A stretch of 64,000 bases of DNA from CAZJBS01 sp964544475 (GCA_964544475.1 CAZJBS010000003.1:62001-126000), one strand, 5' to 3'; positions 7,935-17,693 are shown, counted from the stretch's first letter. The notes: generated from the sequence alone by a model not told the origin. Translations and numbers: made by a program.

Positions 7935-9716
7935 GTGCCCCAGACAGCGTATCGCACCCATTCCTGTGGTGATCTCGGCATCGAACAACAGGGGACGCCG
8001 GTTACCCTCGTCGGCTGGGTTCATCGCCGCCGCGATCTCGGTACCATCATATTCATCGATCTCCGCGATCGGTATGGCCTGACCCAGATTTTGTTCAACC
8101 CGGATATTCACCGTGAGGCGCACGAACTGGCCAAAGATCTGCGACACGAATTTGTGATTGCCGTGGAGGGCCGTGTACTGGCCCGTGAGCCACACAACGT
8201 TAATCCTCACATGAAGACCGGTCAGATTGAAGTCGCCGCGCATGCCTTGCGTATTCTGAGCCGGGCCAAGACACCGCCATTTGCGCTGAATGACGAACAG
8301 TTGCGCATCGAAGAAGATCAACGGCTCGAATACCGTTATCTGGATCTGCGCCGCCCGTACATGCAGGAGTCGATCATTTTCAGGCACAGGCTGGCTCAGA
8401 TCGTGCGAAATTTCTTCGCGGAAAAAGAATTCGTTGAAGTGGAAACACCGGTGCTGATGAAGAGCACTCCGGAAGGCGCCCGTGATTACCTGGTTCCAAG
8501 CCGGATCCATGCCGGGAAATTCTACGCCCTGCCGCAATCGCCCCAGATTTACAAACAGCTGCTCATGGTCGCCGGATATGACCGCTATTTTCAAATCGTC
8601 AAATGCTTCCGGGACGAGGATCTGAGAGCGGACCGACAGCCTGAATTCACGCAGGTTGACGTGGAGATGGCATTTGTCGAGCAGGAGGACGTCATCCAAA
8701 CGATCGAAGGGCTGATGGCCGTGATCTTCAAGGAACTCAAGAATGAGGCGATCCCGATGCCATTGCCCCGTCTTTCCTACCGTGAGGCCATGAACAGGTA
8801 TGGCAGCGACAAGCCGGACGTTCGGTTCGGCATGCCCATTGTCGAGATCGGCGACCTTGTCGCGGAGAGCGATTTCAAGGTGTTTCGGGATGCCTTGAAT
8901 GTTTCCGACGGGGCGGTGGCATGCCTGCGTGTGGAAGGCCAGGCGGCGGCGTTTTCCAGGAAACGCATCGACGAACTGACCGAATTTGTGAAGACGTATG
9001 GCGCCAAAGGACTGGCCGTCGTCAAGTTCGAAAAAGACGGCGTCGTGTCTTCGATTTCGAAATTTGTGAAAGAGCCCGTCCTGCAGGCGATCGGCGAACG
9101 CGCATCCGCCGGGCCGGGGGACGCTGTGGTCATTCTTGCCGATTCCCGCAAGGTGGTGCAAGCCGGACTCGGCAGCCTGCGTTTGAAATTGGGCGGCGAG
9201 TTGGGGCTTATTGACGAATCAAAAAACGCCTTGCTGTGGGTCACCGATTTCCCGTTGTTTGAATTCGATGACGAGGAACAGCGGTATGTGGCCAAACATC
9301 ATCCATTTACAGCCCCGCTGGACGCGGATCTTCCCATGATGAATTCGGAACCCGGCCGCGTCCACGCCAAAGCGTACGATCTTGTCCTGAACGGAACGGA
9401 AGTCGGCGGGGGCAGTATCCGGATCCATGACAAGGACGTCCAAAATCTGATGTTTGATGCGCTCCGGCTGTCCGCGGAGGAAAGGGAACTCAAGTTCGGT
9501 TTTCTGTTGCGGGCATTTGAATACGGTGTGCCTCCCCACGGCGGGATTGCCCTGGGATTCGACCGGCTGGCCGCTTTGCTGCTCGGACGAAAATCGATTC
9601 GTGATGTCATCGCTTTTCCAAAAACCAATGCCGCCGTATCGCTCATGGATCAGGCTCCTTCGACGGTCGATGACCGCCAGTTGAAGGATCTGCACATCAC
9701 CGTGACCAAGTCCTGA
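7935..9716 (+). CDS. aspS: Aspartyl-tRNA synthetase
   Basis: This 593-residue class II synthetase charges tRNA-Asp with aspartate. It is full length for the bacterial type. The N-terminal OB-fold anticodon-binding domain spans about 1-110 (V-H-R-R-R-D-L-G-T-I-I-F-I-D-L-R-D). The catalytic core includes motif 2 (F-R-D-E-D-L-R-A-D-R-Q-P-E-F-T-Q) and motif 3 (G-G-I-A-L-G-F-D-R), with the bacterial GAD insertion between them. The Leu in R-R-R-D-L-G matches the E. coli discriminating enzyme; non-discriminating forms usually have His there. This suggests an Asp-specific enzyme. The start is GTG with GAAGGAG at 7921. The next gene follows after one base. Confidence 0.97.
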   Translation: MPQTAYRTHSCGDLGIEQQGTPVTLVGWVHRRRDLGTIIFIDLRDRYGLTQILFNPDIHREAHELAKDLRHEFVIAVEGRVLAREPHNVNPHMKTGQIEVAAHALRILSRAKTPPFALNDEQLRIEEDQRLEYRYLDLRRPYMQESIIFRHRLAQIVRNFFAEKEFVEVETPVLMKSTPEGARDYLVPSRIHAGKFYALPQSPQIYKQLLMVAGYDRYFQIVKCFRDEDLRADRQPEFTQVDVEMAFVEQEDVIQTIEGLMAVIFKELKNEAIPMPLPRLSYREAMNRYGSDKPDVRFGMPIVEIGDLVAESDFKVFRDALNVSDGAVACLRVEGQAAAFSRKRIDELTEFVKTYGAKGLAVVKFEKDGVVSSISKFVKEPVLQAIGERASAGPGDAVVILADSRKVVQAGLGSLRLKLGGELGLIDESKNALLWVTDFPLFEFDDEEQRYVAKHHPFTAPLDADLPMMNSEPGRVHAKAYDLVLNGTEVGGGSIRIHDKDVQNLMFDALRLSAEERELKFGFLLRAFEYGVPPHGGIALGFDRLAALLLGRKSIRDVIAFPKTNAAVSLMDQAPSTVDDRQLKDLHITVTKS

Positions 9717-9717
9717 C

Positions 9718-9990
9718 ATGGATATTTCCTATCTCGGATACGTGGCCGGCTTTCTGACGACCATTGGATTTGTGCCGCAGGTGGTTCGCAGCTACCGGAC
9801 CAAACACGTCCACGATGTTTCGCTTGTTCAACCTGTCCTTTTGCTTGTCGGCATGATCCTGTGGCTGATCTATGGCGTGCAACGTGGTGACGCGGCCATC
9901 ATGGCCGCCAATGTGGTCTGCATCACACTCAACGGGATTCTGATTGCGCTGAAGATCAAGTATGAGCGATCCGCACCGCCCGACGCCTGA
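9718..9990 (+). CDS. SemiSWEET (PQ-loop) sugar transporter family protein
   Basis: This 90-residue protein has three predicted membrane helices (about 4-24, 37-56 and 61-82), the size and topology of bacterial SemiSWEET half-transporters. These dimerise to move sugars down their gradient. The PQ motif is present in the first helix (T-I-G-F-V-P-Q-V), followed by a cytoplasmic S-Y-R-T-K loop. The fold, length and the W-L-I-Y-G motif of the second helix support the family. It begins one base after the aspS stop, so it is probably translated from the aspS message; a functional link to aspS is not evident. The substrate cannot be told. Confidence 0.88.
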   Translation: MDISYLGYVAGFLTTIGFVPQVVRSYRTKHVHDVSLVQPVLLLVGMILWLIYGVQRGDAAIMAANVVCITLNGILIALKIKYERSAPPDA

Positions 9991-10152
9991 CACAAAAACT
10001 CATCTTTCCCATTCGTCCTTCGACCTCCCGCCCATGCCCGTCCCATCGCGTTCTGCATAGAATCAACATTTTATGATGCGACAATCGGTTCGATCAACTC
10101 CCGTTCGTGTGTCTGGAGCAAAAATGAACGGACGAACCCATTGGAGGATATC

Positions 10153-11181
10153 ATGAATACCAAGTTGGAATCTCTTCATCGCAGCACGGCATCCGCGGTC
10201 GCCGTGGACACTTCAGCCGGCCGTAACGGTGAGATACGTATCATCCGTTTTCCAGCGGAGTTTGAAAAGAGCTTCTGGAAAGGCCTTGATCGCCGCATTG
10301 TCGGAATATTCATCATGAACTTTGCGGTGATCTATGGTTTTCTCATCATGGAGGCGACCCGCCCAAAATCCACTGTATCCGGCCAACTGGATACACGCCT
10401 CCTGACGCGTCTCACCAATGTCCTGAGGATCGATTCCAAATGGCTTGAGGAGGTCGGCGTGACCGAGCTTTCAACGGAGCCTATTTCCTCACGCAGCGTG
10501 GCGACGTCCCGAGTCGCCAATCAAGGCCGGCGTCCATCGATTGAGACTGCGCGGAAAGCTGCTGAGAATCGATTCAGACATGCGTCAGAGAACGCCTCCC
10601 GACGGGGTTTTCTGGCCATTGTGGGGATGGATCAAGGGACGGACGGCAAGTATGCCGGTTTCGATTTTTCTGCCCGTGCCTTGACAATGGATCATGGTCG
10701 TATCGATCTCCGGGATGTGGCCGATGCTCAGGACAAACGACAAATCGATGTGTCTGCAAACCGCGCCGGCGAGGTCAAGAACATAGCCGATCTTGTGTCC
10801 ATCAATGACGGCGAGACGATTGTTTCCGTGCGAGCGTCCGAATCGGGCCATGAACTTGTGGGACTTGGAAAGACGAGCTTCTCCGGGACGACCGTGGAAG
10901 CGTCATCGGCCTCGGCCATTCAAAGCACGGTGGATCAAAACGCCGCGGCGGTGGTATCGTGTTATCAAAAAGAGCTCAAGCGTCATCCCGATCTCAAGGG
11001 CCGTCTCAGCGTCCAGATTCGCATCAATCCGGCCGGATTGGTCAAAGGCGTCACGGTCGTGCAGAATACCGTTAATGCCGACATGGCTGCGTGCATTCAG
11101 AACAAGATTCGAGGGTGGCGATTTCCGTCGGGCAGAAAAAACATGGTCACCGTCAACCAGACCTTCGTCTTTGCCAAATAA
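10153..11181 (+). CDS. AgmX/PglI-type C-terminal domain protein (copy 2)
   Basis: I chose the ATG at 10153 (342 residues) because TTGGAGGA sits just before it; an in-frame TTG at 10141 lies inside that RBS. The protein parallels the 6739-7797 product: F-P-A-E-F-E-K-S-F-W-K-G-L-D motif, membrane segment at about 48-70, middle region, and C-terminal domain 256-342 with Cys at 270 and 314. By hand count, 65 of the last 87 residues are identical to copy 1. The Ala-rich and Gly-rich middle of copy 1 is replaced here by ordinary charged sequence, so spacer length or stiffness has diverged while both ends were kept. There is no ExbB/ExbD next to it. It may be an alternative force-transmitting subunit for the same motor. 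Confidence 0.86.
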   Translation: MNTKLESLHRSTASAVAVDTSAGRNGEIRIIRFPAEFEKSFWKGLDRRIVGIFIMNFAVIYGFLIMEATRPKSTVSGQLDTRLLTRLTNVLRIDSKWLEEVGVTELSTEPISSRSVATSRVANQGRRPSIETARKAAENRFRHASENASRRGFLAIVGMDQGTDGKYAGFDFSARALTMDHGRIDLRDVADAQDKRQIDVSANRAGEVKNIADLVSINDGETIVSVRASESGHELVGLGKTSFSGTTVEASSASAIQSTVDQNAAAVVSCYQKELKRHPDLKGRLSVQIRINPAGLVKGVTVVQNTVNADMAACIQNKIRGWRFPSGRKNMVTVNQTFVFAK

Positions 11182-11200
11182 GCACCAACAGACGTAACGG

Positions 11201-11233
11201 AAAAAACCGTCTCGACTTTCGAGGCGGTTTTTT
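11201..11233 (+). terminator. Rho-independent terminator after AgmX copy 2
   Basis: The stem is ACCGTCTCGA (11206-11215) paired with TCGAGGCGGT (11219-11228) around a CTT loop, followed by a T run. The left arm and loop are identical to the terminator at 7818-7850. A similar TATATTATG-like stretch also follows. Confidence 0.9.
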
Positions 11234-11299
11234 CATATATTATGACGTGACTCTCCAACAGACCGTTGCCGGATGTTTGCTTAAACGTATGAGGCTGTT

Positions 11300-14200
11300 A
11301 TGAAATCCATGATCACAGCACGAATCATCATCGTCATGGCTGTAGCCGCCGCCATCACGGCCGGCGCCGTGTATCTTAATTCATGTTTGCTATCGGATGA
11401 CGGTGTGGCGGCTGAATTGCAGACCAAGGACCCGCAGTCGTTGAGCGTTCTTTCAGCGACGCCCGTCGGGTTGGTCTCCGATCCGGACGAATTCTATTCA
11501 GTGGTTGTCGTTTTCAACAAGGCGATGGTTCCCCTGCTGGCCCTGCCGGACGGCGATGGCAGCGGTCCTCTTGTCATCGATCCGCCGGTACCGGGCAAAT
11601 TCCGATGGCTTGGCACGAACACGTTGTCGTTTACGCCGACGGAGCGGCTTCGTCCGGCATCACGCTACCGCCTGACGGTTCCGGCCGGCACCCGGTCGGC
11701 ATCCGGACTCGTTTTGAAAGAGGCGTACACGTGGACTTTTGAAACCACGAGACCCATGTTGATCAAATCCAACTTGTATGATGACGCCCAGGGCGTTACG
11801 ATCAACCCGATTATCTATCTCCTGTTCAGCCAGGCGATGGACGCATTTCGGTTGAAGGACGGTGTACAGTTTTGGCATGATCCAAGCGGGCAACGGCGGA
11901 CCGTCACAGTGGCACCTGCCGATTCCGACGCCATGAAGGAATTTGTCGACAAGTACGCTTATTCCTACAGCTATGACTACGAAGGCGCCGTCTCCGTGCA
12001 AAACCTCTCAGGCAGGCTGTTTACGGTGATTCCGGAAAGGCCATTGGATTTGTCAACCGCGTACCGTCTGGTCGTGGTGCAAGGCTTGCGTGGCACAGAA
12101 GGTGAGTTGGGTACCAAAGATCAGACCGAAATATTGTTCCGAACGTACGGCCCGTTGACAATTACCAATTTTGGAGAACCTGCCAATCCAACCGCCCCTG
12201 TCAGAATCAAGTTCTCCAATCCGGTCAACGCGTACGATCTGCGCGAGCGTCTTTCAATTTCACCGGAAGCCGAACTTATCGACGCCTATGAGACGTATTG
12301 GGATGAGAACTACTCGACGTCCATTATGTACAAACTGAAACCACGGACCGAATATGTGTTTCGGATCAGCGGCTCGACCCAGGATCAGTTTGGCAACACG
12401 CTTGGACAGGACTTCGTTCAAGCGTTTCGCACGGGTGACTTTGCGACGGCGGTTCATTTTCCACGCGGTCAACATATCCTTGAGTCTCACTTAAGCCATG
12501 ATTTGAATGTGAGCGTATTGAATCCTGGCGCCATGTCGGTCAACCTGGCGCGGTTGCACCCACTCCAGGTGATTCGTATGGTTCAGGCGGATTTTGCGTG
12601 GAATACTGAGTTGACCTTCAGGGATTGGGCCGCCACGAGCGTTTTGTCCAACGACTTGACGCGGAATCAACAGCATCTGATACCGATTCACCTGGACCCG
12701 GCCATTGGCTCCGCTCCGGGTGGAATGGTCCTTGTTGAATTCTGGCACGACCTGGATCAATCGGCGTATCCAAACCGGGCGATTGTACAGGTAACCGATA
12801 TCGGCATCACCGGCAAATTCTCGAAACAAAACAATGTGATTTATGTAACGTCACTGGAGACCGGAAAACCTCTGGCGGGAGCTACGATCCAAATTCTGGA
12901 TGACGAGGGTATCATCCGTTACACAGGTGTGACGGATGGCCAGGGTCTGTTGTCGACACCCGGATGGGAAGCTCTGGCGATGAAAGCGAAGAACCAGTGG
13001 TCCGAGCCTACACAGTGGGTATTTGTTTCACACATGGGTCAGGAGGCGATGACCAGTTCGGATGCCCGGCTGGAGTTGTATCGATTCAATGTGCCATGGA
13101 ATTGGAACGTCCAGCGTAAGGACCGGTTTGAAGGGTACGTCTTCACCAATCAGGGGCTCTACCGTCCGGGCGACAAAGTTCTTGTCAAAGGCTTGCTTCG
13201 GAAGATTCGCCATGATGCGTTGATGGTGGCTGCCGACGAACTTGTCAAAGTCGTCATCACCAATCCCTCCTATGAAGAAATATTCAGCCGGGAGTTCGCA
13301 ACCGGATCGTTTGGATCCTTTGACTTCGAGTATGACATCGATGTCAGCGCGGCTTTGGGTTACTATGGCATTCGCATTTCCATCGGCGGAGAGGAAATCA
13401 GTTCACAGAATTTTCAGGTACAGGAATTCCGGCCGGTGGAAACCGAGGTTGTCGTCACAACGTCACAGCCTGAATACGTGTGGGGCGAACACCTCAAAGG
13501 CCTGATTGATGCGCACTACCTGTTTGGGATGCCGGTCGGCCGCTCAGAACTCTCCTGGAGTGTCACCCGCACCAAAACCGCCTTCCGCCCCGAGGGGTAT
13601 GACGGCTATTACTTTGGCGACAATCTGGACGAATACTATTATGGATGGGAAGGACGTTATTCTTATAGCGGTGTTCTGGCCAGCGGCGTCACCCAGACGA
13701 GCGACCGTGGCCTGGCTCCTTTCGATGTCGATCTGAAGCCCGAAGCCAAGAACGAAACGTCGACACTCGTCGTCGAAGGCACGGTGCAGGACAAGAATCG
13801 ACAGACGGTCAGTGGACGAAAGGCCCTGCTGGTTCATGCGGGGAGCTACTATCTGGGGCTCAAGCCATCCACGACCTTCCTGCCGTTGGGACAACCATTG
13901 CTTCTGGACATGCTGGCCGTTCGGCCCAATGGAAAAAAGACGTCCGGTCAGTCGCTCAAAGTTGAGTTGATTCGCCGCGAGTGGGTATCCGTCCGGGAGC
14001 ATTCGAGTGATGGAAGCTTTTATTGGACTTCGCAGATGAAGGATTCCGTTGAAGCGATACAAACGCCGGACGGGCGATCCCATGGCGCTACCCTGACATT
14101 CCTTCCGAGGTCGACGGGATATTATGTCTTGCGGGCCAGCGGGGTCGATGAATACGGTAATCCGATTCAGTCCAGTTGTTACGCGTATGTCACCGGCGCG

Positions 14201-16996
14201 GGATATGCCGGATGGCGCATGAATGATGATGATGCGGTGGATCTGGTCGTCAACAAAAACAACTTCAATCCGGGCGACAAGGCCAGGATTCTCGTCAAGT
14301 CTCCCTATGAGGGTTGTATGGCGCTGGTGACCATCGAACGCGATGGTATTCTCAGTCACCGGACCCTTACTTTGAAAGGCAATGCCGACGTGATCGAAGT
14401 GCCCGTCACTCGCGATATGATCCCCAATGCGTTTGTTTCTGTTATTCTTGTCAAGGGACGTACGGAGCTTCCGACGACGGAAAGACTGGAGGATCTCGGC
14501 AAGCCAGGTTTCAAAATCGGCTATGTCAAGCTGGCCGTCAATGCGGACGAAAACCGGCTTCGGGTTGATTTGCACACAGCCACCAGCCAGTATACGCCGG
14601 GTTCGCGGGTGGATGTGCGTCTGACAGTCAAAGATCGTAAGAACAACGGCGTACCGGCAGAGGTTACGTTGTATGTGGAAGACATCGGGGTGCTGAATCT
14701 GGTGAACTACCAAACGCCGCAACCGTTCGATCACTTCTATCGGCACCGGGAACTTGGCGTCACGACGACTGAAAATCGGCGATACATTCTTGATCAGGTT
14801 ATCCAGCAGGAACTCAAAAACAAAGGCGGGGTCGGCGGCGGCGGTGGTGATGAAATGTACGCGGCCGTCGCCGTGCGGAGGAATTTCAAATCCTGCGTTT
14901 ACTGGAATCCCCGTGTGTTGACCGATGCTTCCGGGACGGCCCACGTAAGTTTCGAGTTGCCGGACAATCTGACATCTTTCAAGATCATTGCGATGGCTCA
15001 CACGCGCGACTCGAAATTTGGTAGCCATGAAAGGACCATAACCGTTGCGAAACAGCTGATGCTTCGGCCTGCCCTTCCCCGGTTCGCGCGGGTGGGCGAT
15101 GAGATCGAGGCCGGCGTCATCGTACACAACTATACCGGCCGTGAGGACACGGTATGGATTCAGGCCAATGTGGACGGCCTCGTCTTGAAGGGATCGCCGA
15201 CCCGGTCGGTGTTACTGAAAAAAGACGCGGCTGAGGAAGTGCGATACCGGTTCCGGGTAGATCGCAGCGGCACAGCCGTATTCACGTTCAAGGGCGCCAT
15301 GAAGGATGTCAATGACGGCGTTGAAGTATCCATACCCATGAAAATCCCGTCGCATACGGAAACGGTGGCTCTGTATGGCAGTACGACGGGCCGCCAGGAA
15401 GAGAAGGTCGTTATTCCGGGAGATGTTCTGCCGGAGTATGGAGGGCTGGATGTTCGTACATCGTCAACGGCCTTTGTTGATCTGGACGGGAGCATGCAGT
15501 ACCTTTTTGGTTATCCATACGGCTGCCTGGAACAAAAAACATCGAAGGTCCTGCCGATCATTCTTTTCGGGGACGTCGTGAAGGCATTTGGATTTGATCG
15601 GATTGGCGATCAGGGTCTTGGCCTGGACGAAACGGTGCAGGCGTATCTTGACGAAGTGCCAAAATATCAGACATACAGCGGCGGATTTTCGTACTGGATG
15701 GGCGACCAATACGTGTCGCCGTATGTGTCGGTGTATGCGATGCTCGCGCTGATCAAAGCCAAAGAGAAGGGGTACGCGGTTTCGTCGGACTGTTATGACA
15801 AGGGCTTTGATTACCTGAAGAAAGCCGTTCGCCAGACATCGGTGGACCAGTACGGCCTTTTCTACCGACATATCACGAATGCGTTTGCACTGGCGGTCTT
15901 GTCCGAAGCCGGGTATTACGATGGACCCACCGCAGAACTTCTGTTTCAGCGCAAAGACGAACTGCCGGTTTATGCGCAGGCGATGCTGCTCAAGGCCATT
16001 GTGAAAGGCGGAGGCAACCGCCTCATGGCCGATGAATTGAAACGAACGATGGTCAACAGCATCAAAATGAGTTCGACAACAGCGCACTTTGAAGAGCCGG
16101 TGGTCGGCGGCCTGGAATATACGTTTCATTCAAACCTGCGAACCACGGCGGCCGTGCTTCAGACATCCCTGGAAATGGAAGGTGACCGGCTGTCGTGGGC
16201 GGAGAAAGTCGTACGATATATACTCCAGGAGCGAAAAATTGACCGATGGCGGACGACGCAGGAAAATGCCTATGTTTTCTGGGCCCTCGGTACGTATTTC
16301 AAGACATTTGAGAAGGAAAACCCGGATTTTACGTCGGATGTCCTGGTCGACGGCCGACAAATCCTGACGGAAATGTACAGGGGAAGGACGTTGAAATCCG
16401 CGAGCCATTCCACGCCACTGAAGGAATGGCGCAAGGATGTCGCCCTGCCTTTGGAATTTGCCAAGACCGGTTCCGGACGCCTGTATTACTCAGCGCGCCT
16501 GACGTACGCGCCGGCGCCCAAAGGCACGGTGAAGGCGAGAGACGAAGGGCTGGCGATAGAAAAATCCTATTCGGATGCGTCGGGGCAGGTCATTGCGGAC
16601 AACCGCTTTAAAGCCGGCGAAGTCTACACGGTGACCGTCAAAGTCCGAACACCGCAGGACCGTCACTTCGTGGTCGTGGATGATCCGCTCCCGGCCGGAC
16701 TTGAAGCCATCAATGTCAATCTGGCAACCACCAGCATGGATGCCGGACGTCAGACCACTTCGATGGCCCGGACTTCCTGGTGGTGGTGGGATGAGGGTAC
16801 GTTCAACAAATCGGAAATGCGAGACGATCGCGTCGTGCTTTTTGCCGACCGCCTCAAATCGGGCTCTCACACATTCACGTATCTGGTCAGGGCGACCTCG
16901 TTCGGTACGTTTTCGCTTCCGGTTACACGGGCGGAGGAAATGTACAATCCGGACGTCTTCGGTCACACGTCCAATCGAACGGTTATGGTGCTGTGA
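11300..16996 (+). CDS. Bacterial alpha-2-macroglobulin lipoprotein with thioester
   Basis: This 1,898-residue protein is a bacterial alpha-2-macroglobulin, a periplasmic protease trap thought to guard the cell when the envelope is breached. The N-terminal hydrophobic segment ends in L-N-S-C (Cys29), a probable lipobox, so it is likely lipid-anchored. Several macroglobulin beta-domains follow; the MG and alpha-2-macroglobulin core is visible around residues 1180-1240 (V-Y-W-N-P, then F-E-L-P-D-N-L-T-S-F-K-I). The reactive thioester motif C-L-E-Q is intact at Cys1409 (DNA 15524-15535), within the alpha/alpha toroid domain. A Gly-rich stretch near residue 1175 could be part of the exposed bait region. 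Partner pbpC (penicillin-binding protein 1C), often adjacent in Proteobacteria, is absent; moaD overlaps the stop codon instead. Confidence 0.93.
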   Translation: MKSMITARIIIVMAVAAAITAGAVYLNSCLLSDDGVAAELQTKDPQSLSVLSATPVGLVSDPDEFYSVVVVFNKAMVPLLALPDGDGSGPLVIDPPVPGKFRWLGTNTLSFTPTERLRPASRYRLTVPAGTRSASGLVLKEAYTWTFETTRPMLIKSNLYDDAQGVTINPIIYLLFSQAMDAFRLKDGVQFWHDPSGQRRTVTVAPADSDAMKEFVDKYAYSYSYDYEGAVSVQNLSGRLFTVIPERPLDLSTAYRLVVVQGLRGTEGELGTKDQTEILFRTYGPLTITNFGEPANPTAPVRIKFSNPVNAYDLRERLSISPEAELIDAYETYWDENYSTSIMYKLKPRTEYVFRISGSTQDQFGNTLGQDFVQAFRTGDFATAVHFPRGQHILESHLSHDLNVSVLNPGAMSVNLARLHPLQVIRMVQADFAWNTELTFRDWAATSVLSNDLTRNQQHLIPIHLDPAIGSAPGGMVLVEFWHDLDQSAYPNRAIVQVTDIGITGKFSKQNNVIYVTSLETGKPLAGATIQILDDEGIIRYTGVTDGQGLLSTPGWEALAMKAKNQWSEPTQWVFVSHMGQEAMTSSDARLELYRFNVPWNWNVQRKDRFEGYVFTNQGLYRPGDKVLVKGLLRKIRHDALMVAADELVKVVITNPSYEEIFSREFATGSFGSFDFEYDIDVSAALGYYGIRISIGGEEISSQNFQVQEFRPVETEVVVTTSQPEYVWGEHLKGLIDAHYLFGMPVGRSELSWSVTRTKTAFRPEGYDGYYFGDNLDEYYYGWEGRYSYSGVLASGVTQTSDRGLAPFDVDLKPEAKNETSTLVVEGTVQDKNRQTVSGRKALLVHAGSYYLGLKPSTTFLPLGQPLLLDMLAVRPNGKKTSGQSLKVELIRREWVSVREHSSDGSFYWTSQMKDSVEAIQTPDGRSHGATLTFLPRSTGYYVLRASGVDEYGNPIQSSCYAYVTGAGYAGWRMNDDDAVDLVVNKNNFNPGDKARILVKSPYEGCMALVTIERDGILSHRTLTLKGNADVIEVPVTRDMIPNAFVSVILVKGRTELPTTERLEDLGKPGFKIGYVKLAVNADENRLRVDLHTATSQYTPGSRVDVRLTVKDRKNNGVPAEVTLYVEDIGVLNLVNYQTPQPFDHFYRHRELGVTTTENRRYILDQVIQQELKNKGGVGGGGGDEMYAAVAVRRNFKSCVYWNPRVLTDASGTAHVSFELPDNLTSFKIIAMAHTRDSKFGSHERTITVAKQLMLRPALPRFARVGDEIEAGVIVHNYTGREDTVWIQANVDGLVLKGSPTRSVLLKKDAAEEVRYRFRVDRSGTAVFTFKGAMKDVNDGVEVSIPMKIPSHTETVALYGSTTGRQEEKVVIPGDVLPEYGGLDVRTSSTAFVDLDGSMQYLFGYPYGCLEQKTSKVLPIILFGDVVKAFGFDRIGDQGLGLDETVQAYLDEVPKYQTYSGGFSYWMGDQYVSPYVSVYAMLALIKAKEKGYAVSSDCYDKGFDYLKKAVRQTSVDQYGLFYRHITNAFALAVLSEAGYYDGPTAELLFQRKDELPVYAQAMLLKAIVKGGGNRLMADELKRTMVNSIKMSSTTAHFEEPVVGGLEYTFHSNLRTTAAVLQTSLEMEGDRLSWAEKVVRYILQERKIDRWRTTQENAYVFWALGTYFKTFEKENPDFTSDVLVDGRQILTEMYRGRTLKSASHSTPLKEWRKDVALPLEFAKTGSGRLYYSARLTYAPAPKGTVKARDEGLAIEKSYSDASGQVIADNRFKAGEVYTVTVKVRTPQDRHFVVVDDPLPAGLEAINVNLATTSMDAGRQTTSMARTSWWWWDEGTFNKSEMRDDRVVLFADRLKSGSHTFTYLVRATSFGTFSLPVTRAEEMYNPDVFGHTSNRTVMVL

Positions 16997-17241
16997 TGCG
17001 TGTTCGTATCTTGTTTTTCGCCATGTGCCGTGAAATGACCGCGTGCGATTCGGCGACGATCGAACTTCCCGAAAACGCCGACGGGGAGCATCTGTGGGAT
17101 ATCCTTCAGTCAAAATTTCCAGGGCTGAAGCCATACCGAAACATGAGCCGGCTGGCTGTCAACCAGGTCTACGTTTCCGGCCCGCTGCACCTGAAGGACG
17201 GTGATGAAGTTTGCGTGATTCCACCGGTCAGCGGGGGATGA
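16996..17241 (+). CDS. moaD: Molybdopterin synthase small subunit MoaD
   Basis: This 81-residue ubiquitin-fold sulfur carrier ends in P-P-V-S-G-G. The C-terminal Gly-Gly is adenylated and thiocarboxylated so that MoaD can deliver sulfur to cyclic pyranopterin monophosphate in the MoaD/MoaE complex. The start ATG at 16996 overlaps the preceding stop by one base (TGATG), which favours it over the in-frame GTG at 16993. The N-terminus (R-V-R-I-L-F-F-A-M-C-R-E) is typical of the family. moaE follows after seven bases. The tight overlap with the macroglobulin gene suggests translational coupling. Confidence 0.93.
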   Translation: MRVRILFFAMCREMTACDSATIELPENADGEHLWDILQSKFPGLKPYRNMSRLAVNQVYVSGPLHLKDGDEVCVIPPVSGG

Positions 17242-17248
17242 GGACGCG

Positions 17249-17677
17249 ATGAAAACAAAAACGCATTGGTTGGAAGTCTCCCATGATCGGCTGGATATGG
17301 CAGAAGATTATGATTTCGTGGCCAATCCGGCCGCAGGAGCCATCGACATGTTTGTGGGTACAGTGCGGAATTCCTTTGGCGGGCGAGATGTTTTGCGCAT
17401 GGAGTATCAAGGGTATCCGGACATGGCGGAAAAGATACTGGCCGGCATTGCCGACGAGGCGGTTCGTCGATGGTCCCTTTGCCGTATCAGCATTCGCCAT
17501 CGATTGGGCTTGCTCGAATTGGGTGAAGCCAGTGTCGTGATTGCGGTTTCCAGCGAACACCGTGCCGAAGCGTTTGAAGCGTGCCGATTTGTGATCGAAG
17601 AGATCAAGAGAGATCTGCCGGTATGGAAGAAGGAGTTTTTCGCCGACGGCGAAATTTCCTGGAAAAACGTTCCTTGA
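17249..17677 (+). CDS. moaE: Molybdopterin synthase large subunit MoaE
   Basis: This 142-residue catalytic subunit of molybdopterin synthase transfers sulfur from MoaD thiocarboxylate to the pterin precursor. Recognisable patterns are G-A-I-D-M-F-V-G-T-V-R near the start, then M-E-Y-Q-G-Y, I-R-H-R-L-G-L-L-E-L-G-E-A, and V-W-K-K-E near the end; the last holds the active-site lysine region. Length is normal. The gene has a GAGGACG RBS and lies seven bases after moaD. moaA is 4.5 kb downstream; moaC and moeA are not in the window. Confidence 0.95.
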   Translation: MKTKTHWLEVSHDRLDMAEDYDFVANPAAGAIDMFVGTVRNSFGGRDVLRMEYQGYPDMAEKILAGIADEAVRRWSLCRISIRHRLGLLELGEASVVIAVSSEHRAEAFEACRFVIEEIKRDLPVWKKEFFADGEISWKNVP

Positions 17678-17693
17678 AGGGCTGAAAATTATC

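Noticed and set aside
13544..15127. Open frame of 527 codons on the minus strand inside the macroglobulin gene
   Set aside because: It is antisense to a clear, conserved protein, has no RBS and gives a low-complexity His/Arg-rich product. Similar shadows lie opposite thiC (60248-62146), the M61 gene (48001-50112), aspS (7854-9161) and the LRR gene (19716-21005), and opposite pstA/pstC (29650-30792, plus strand).
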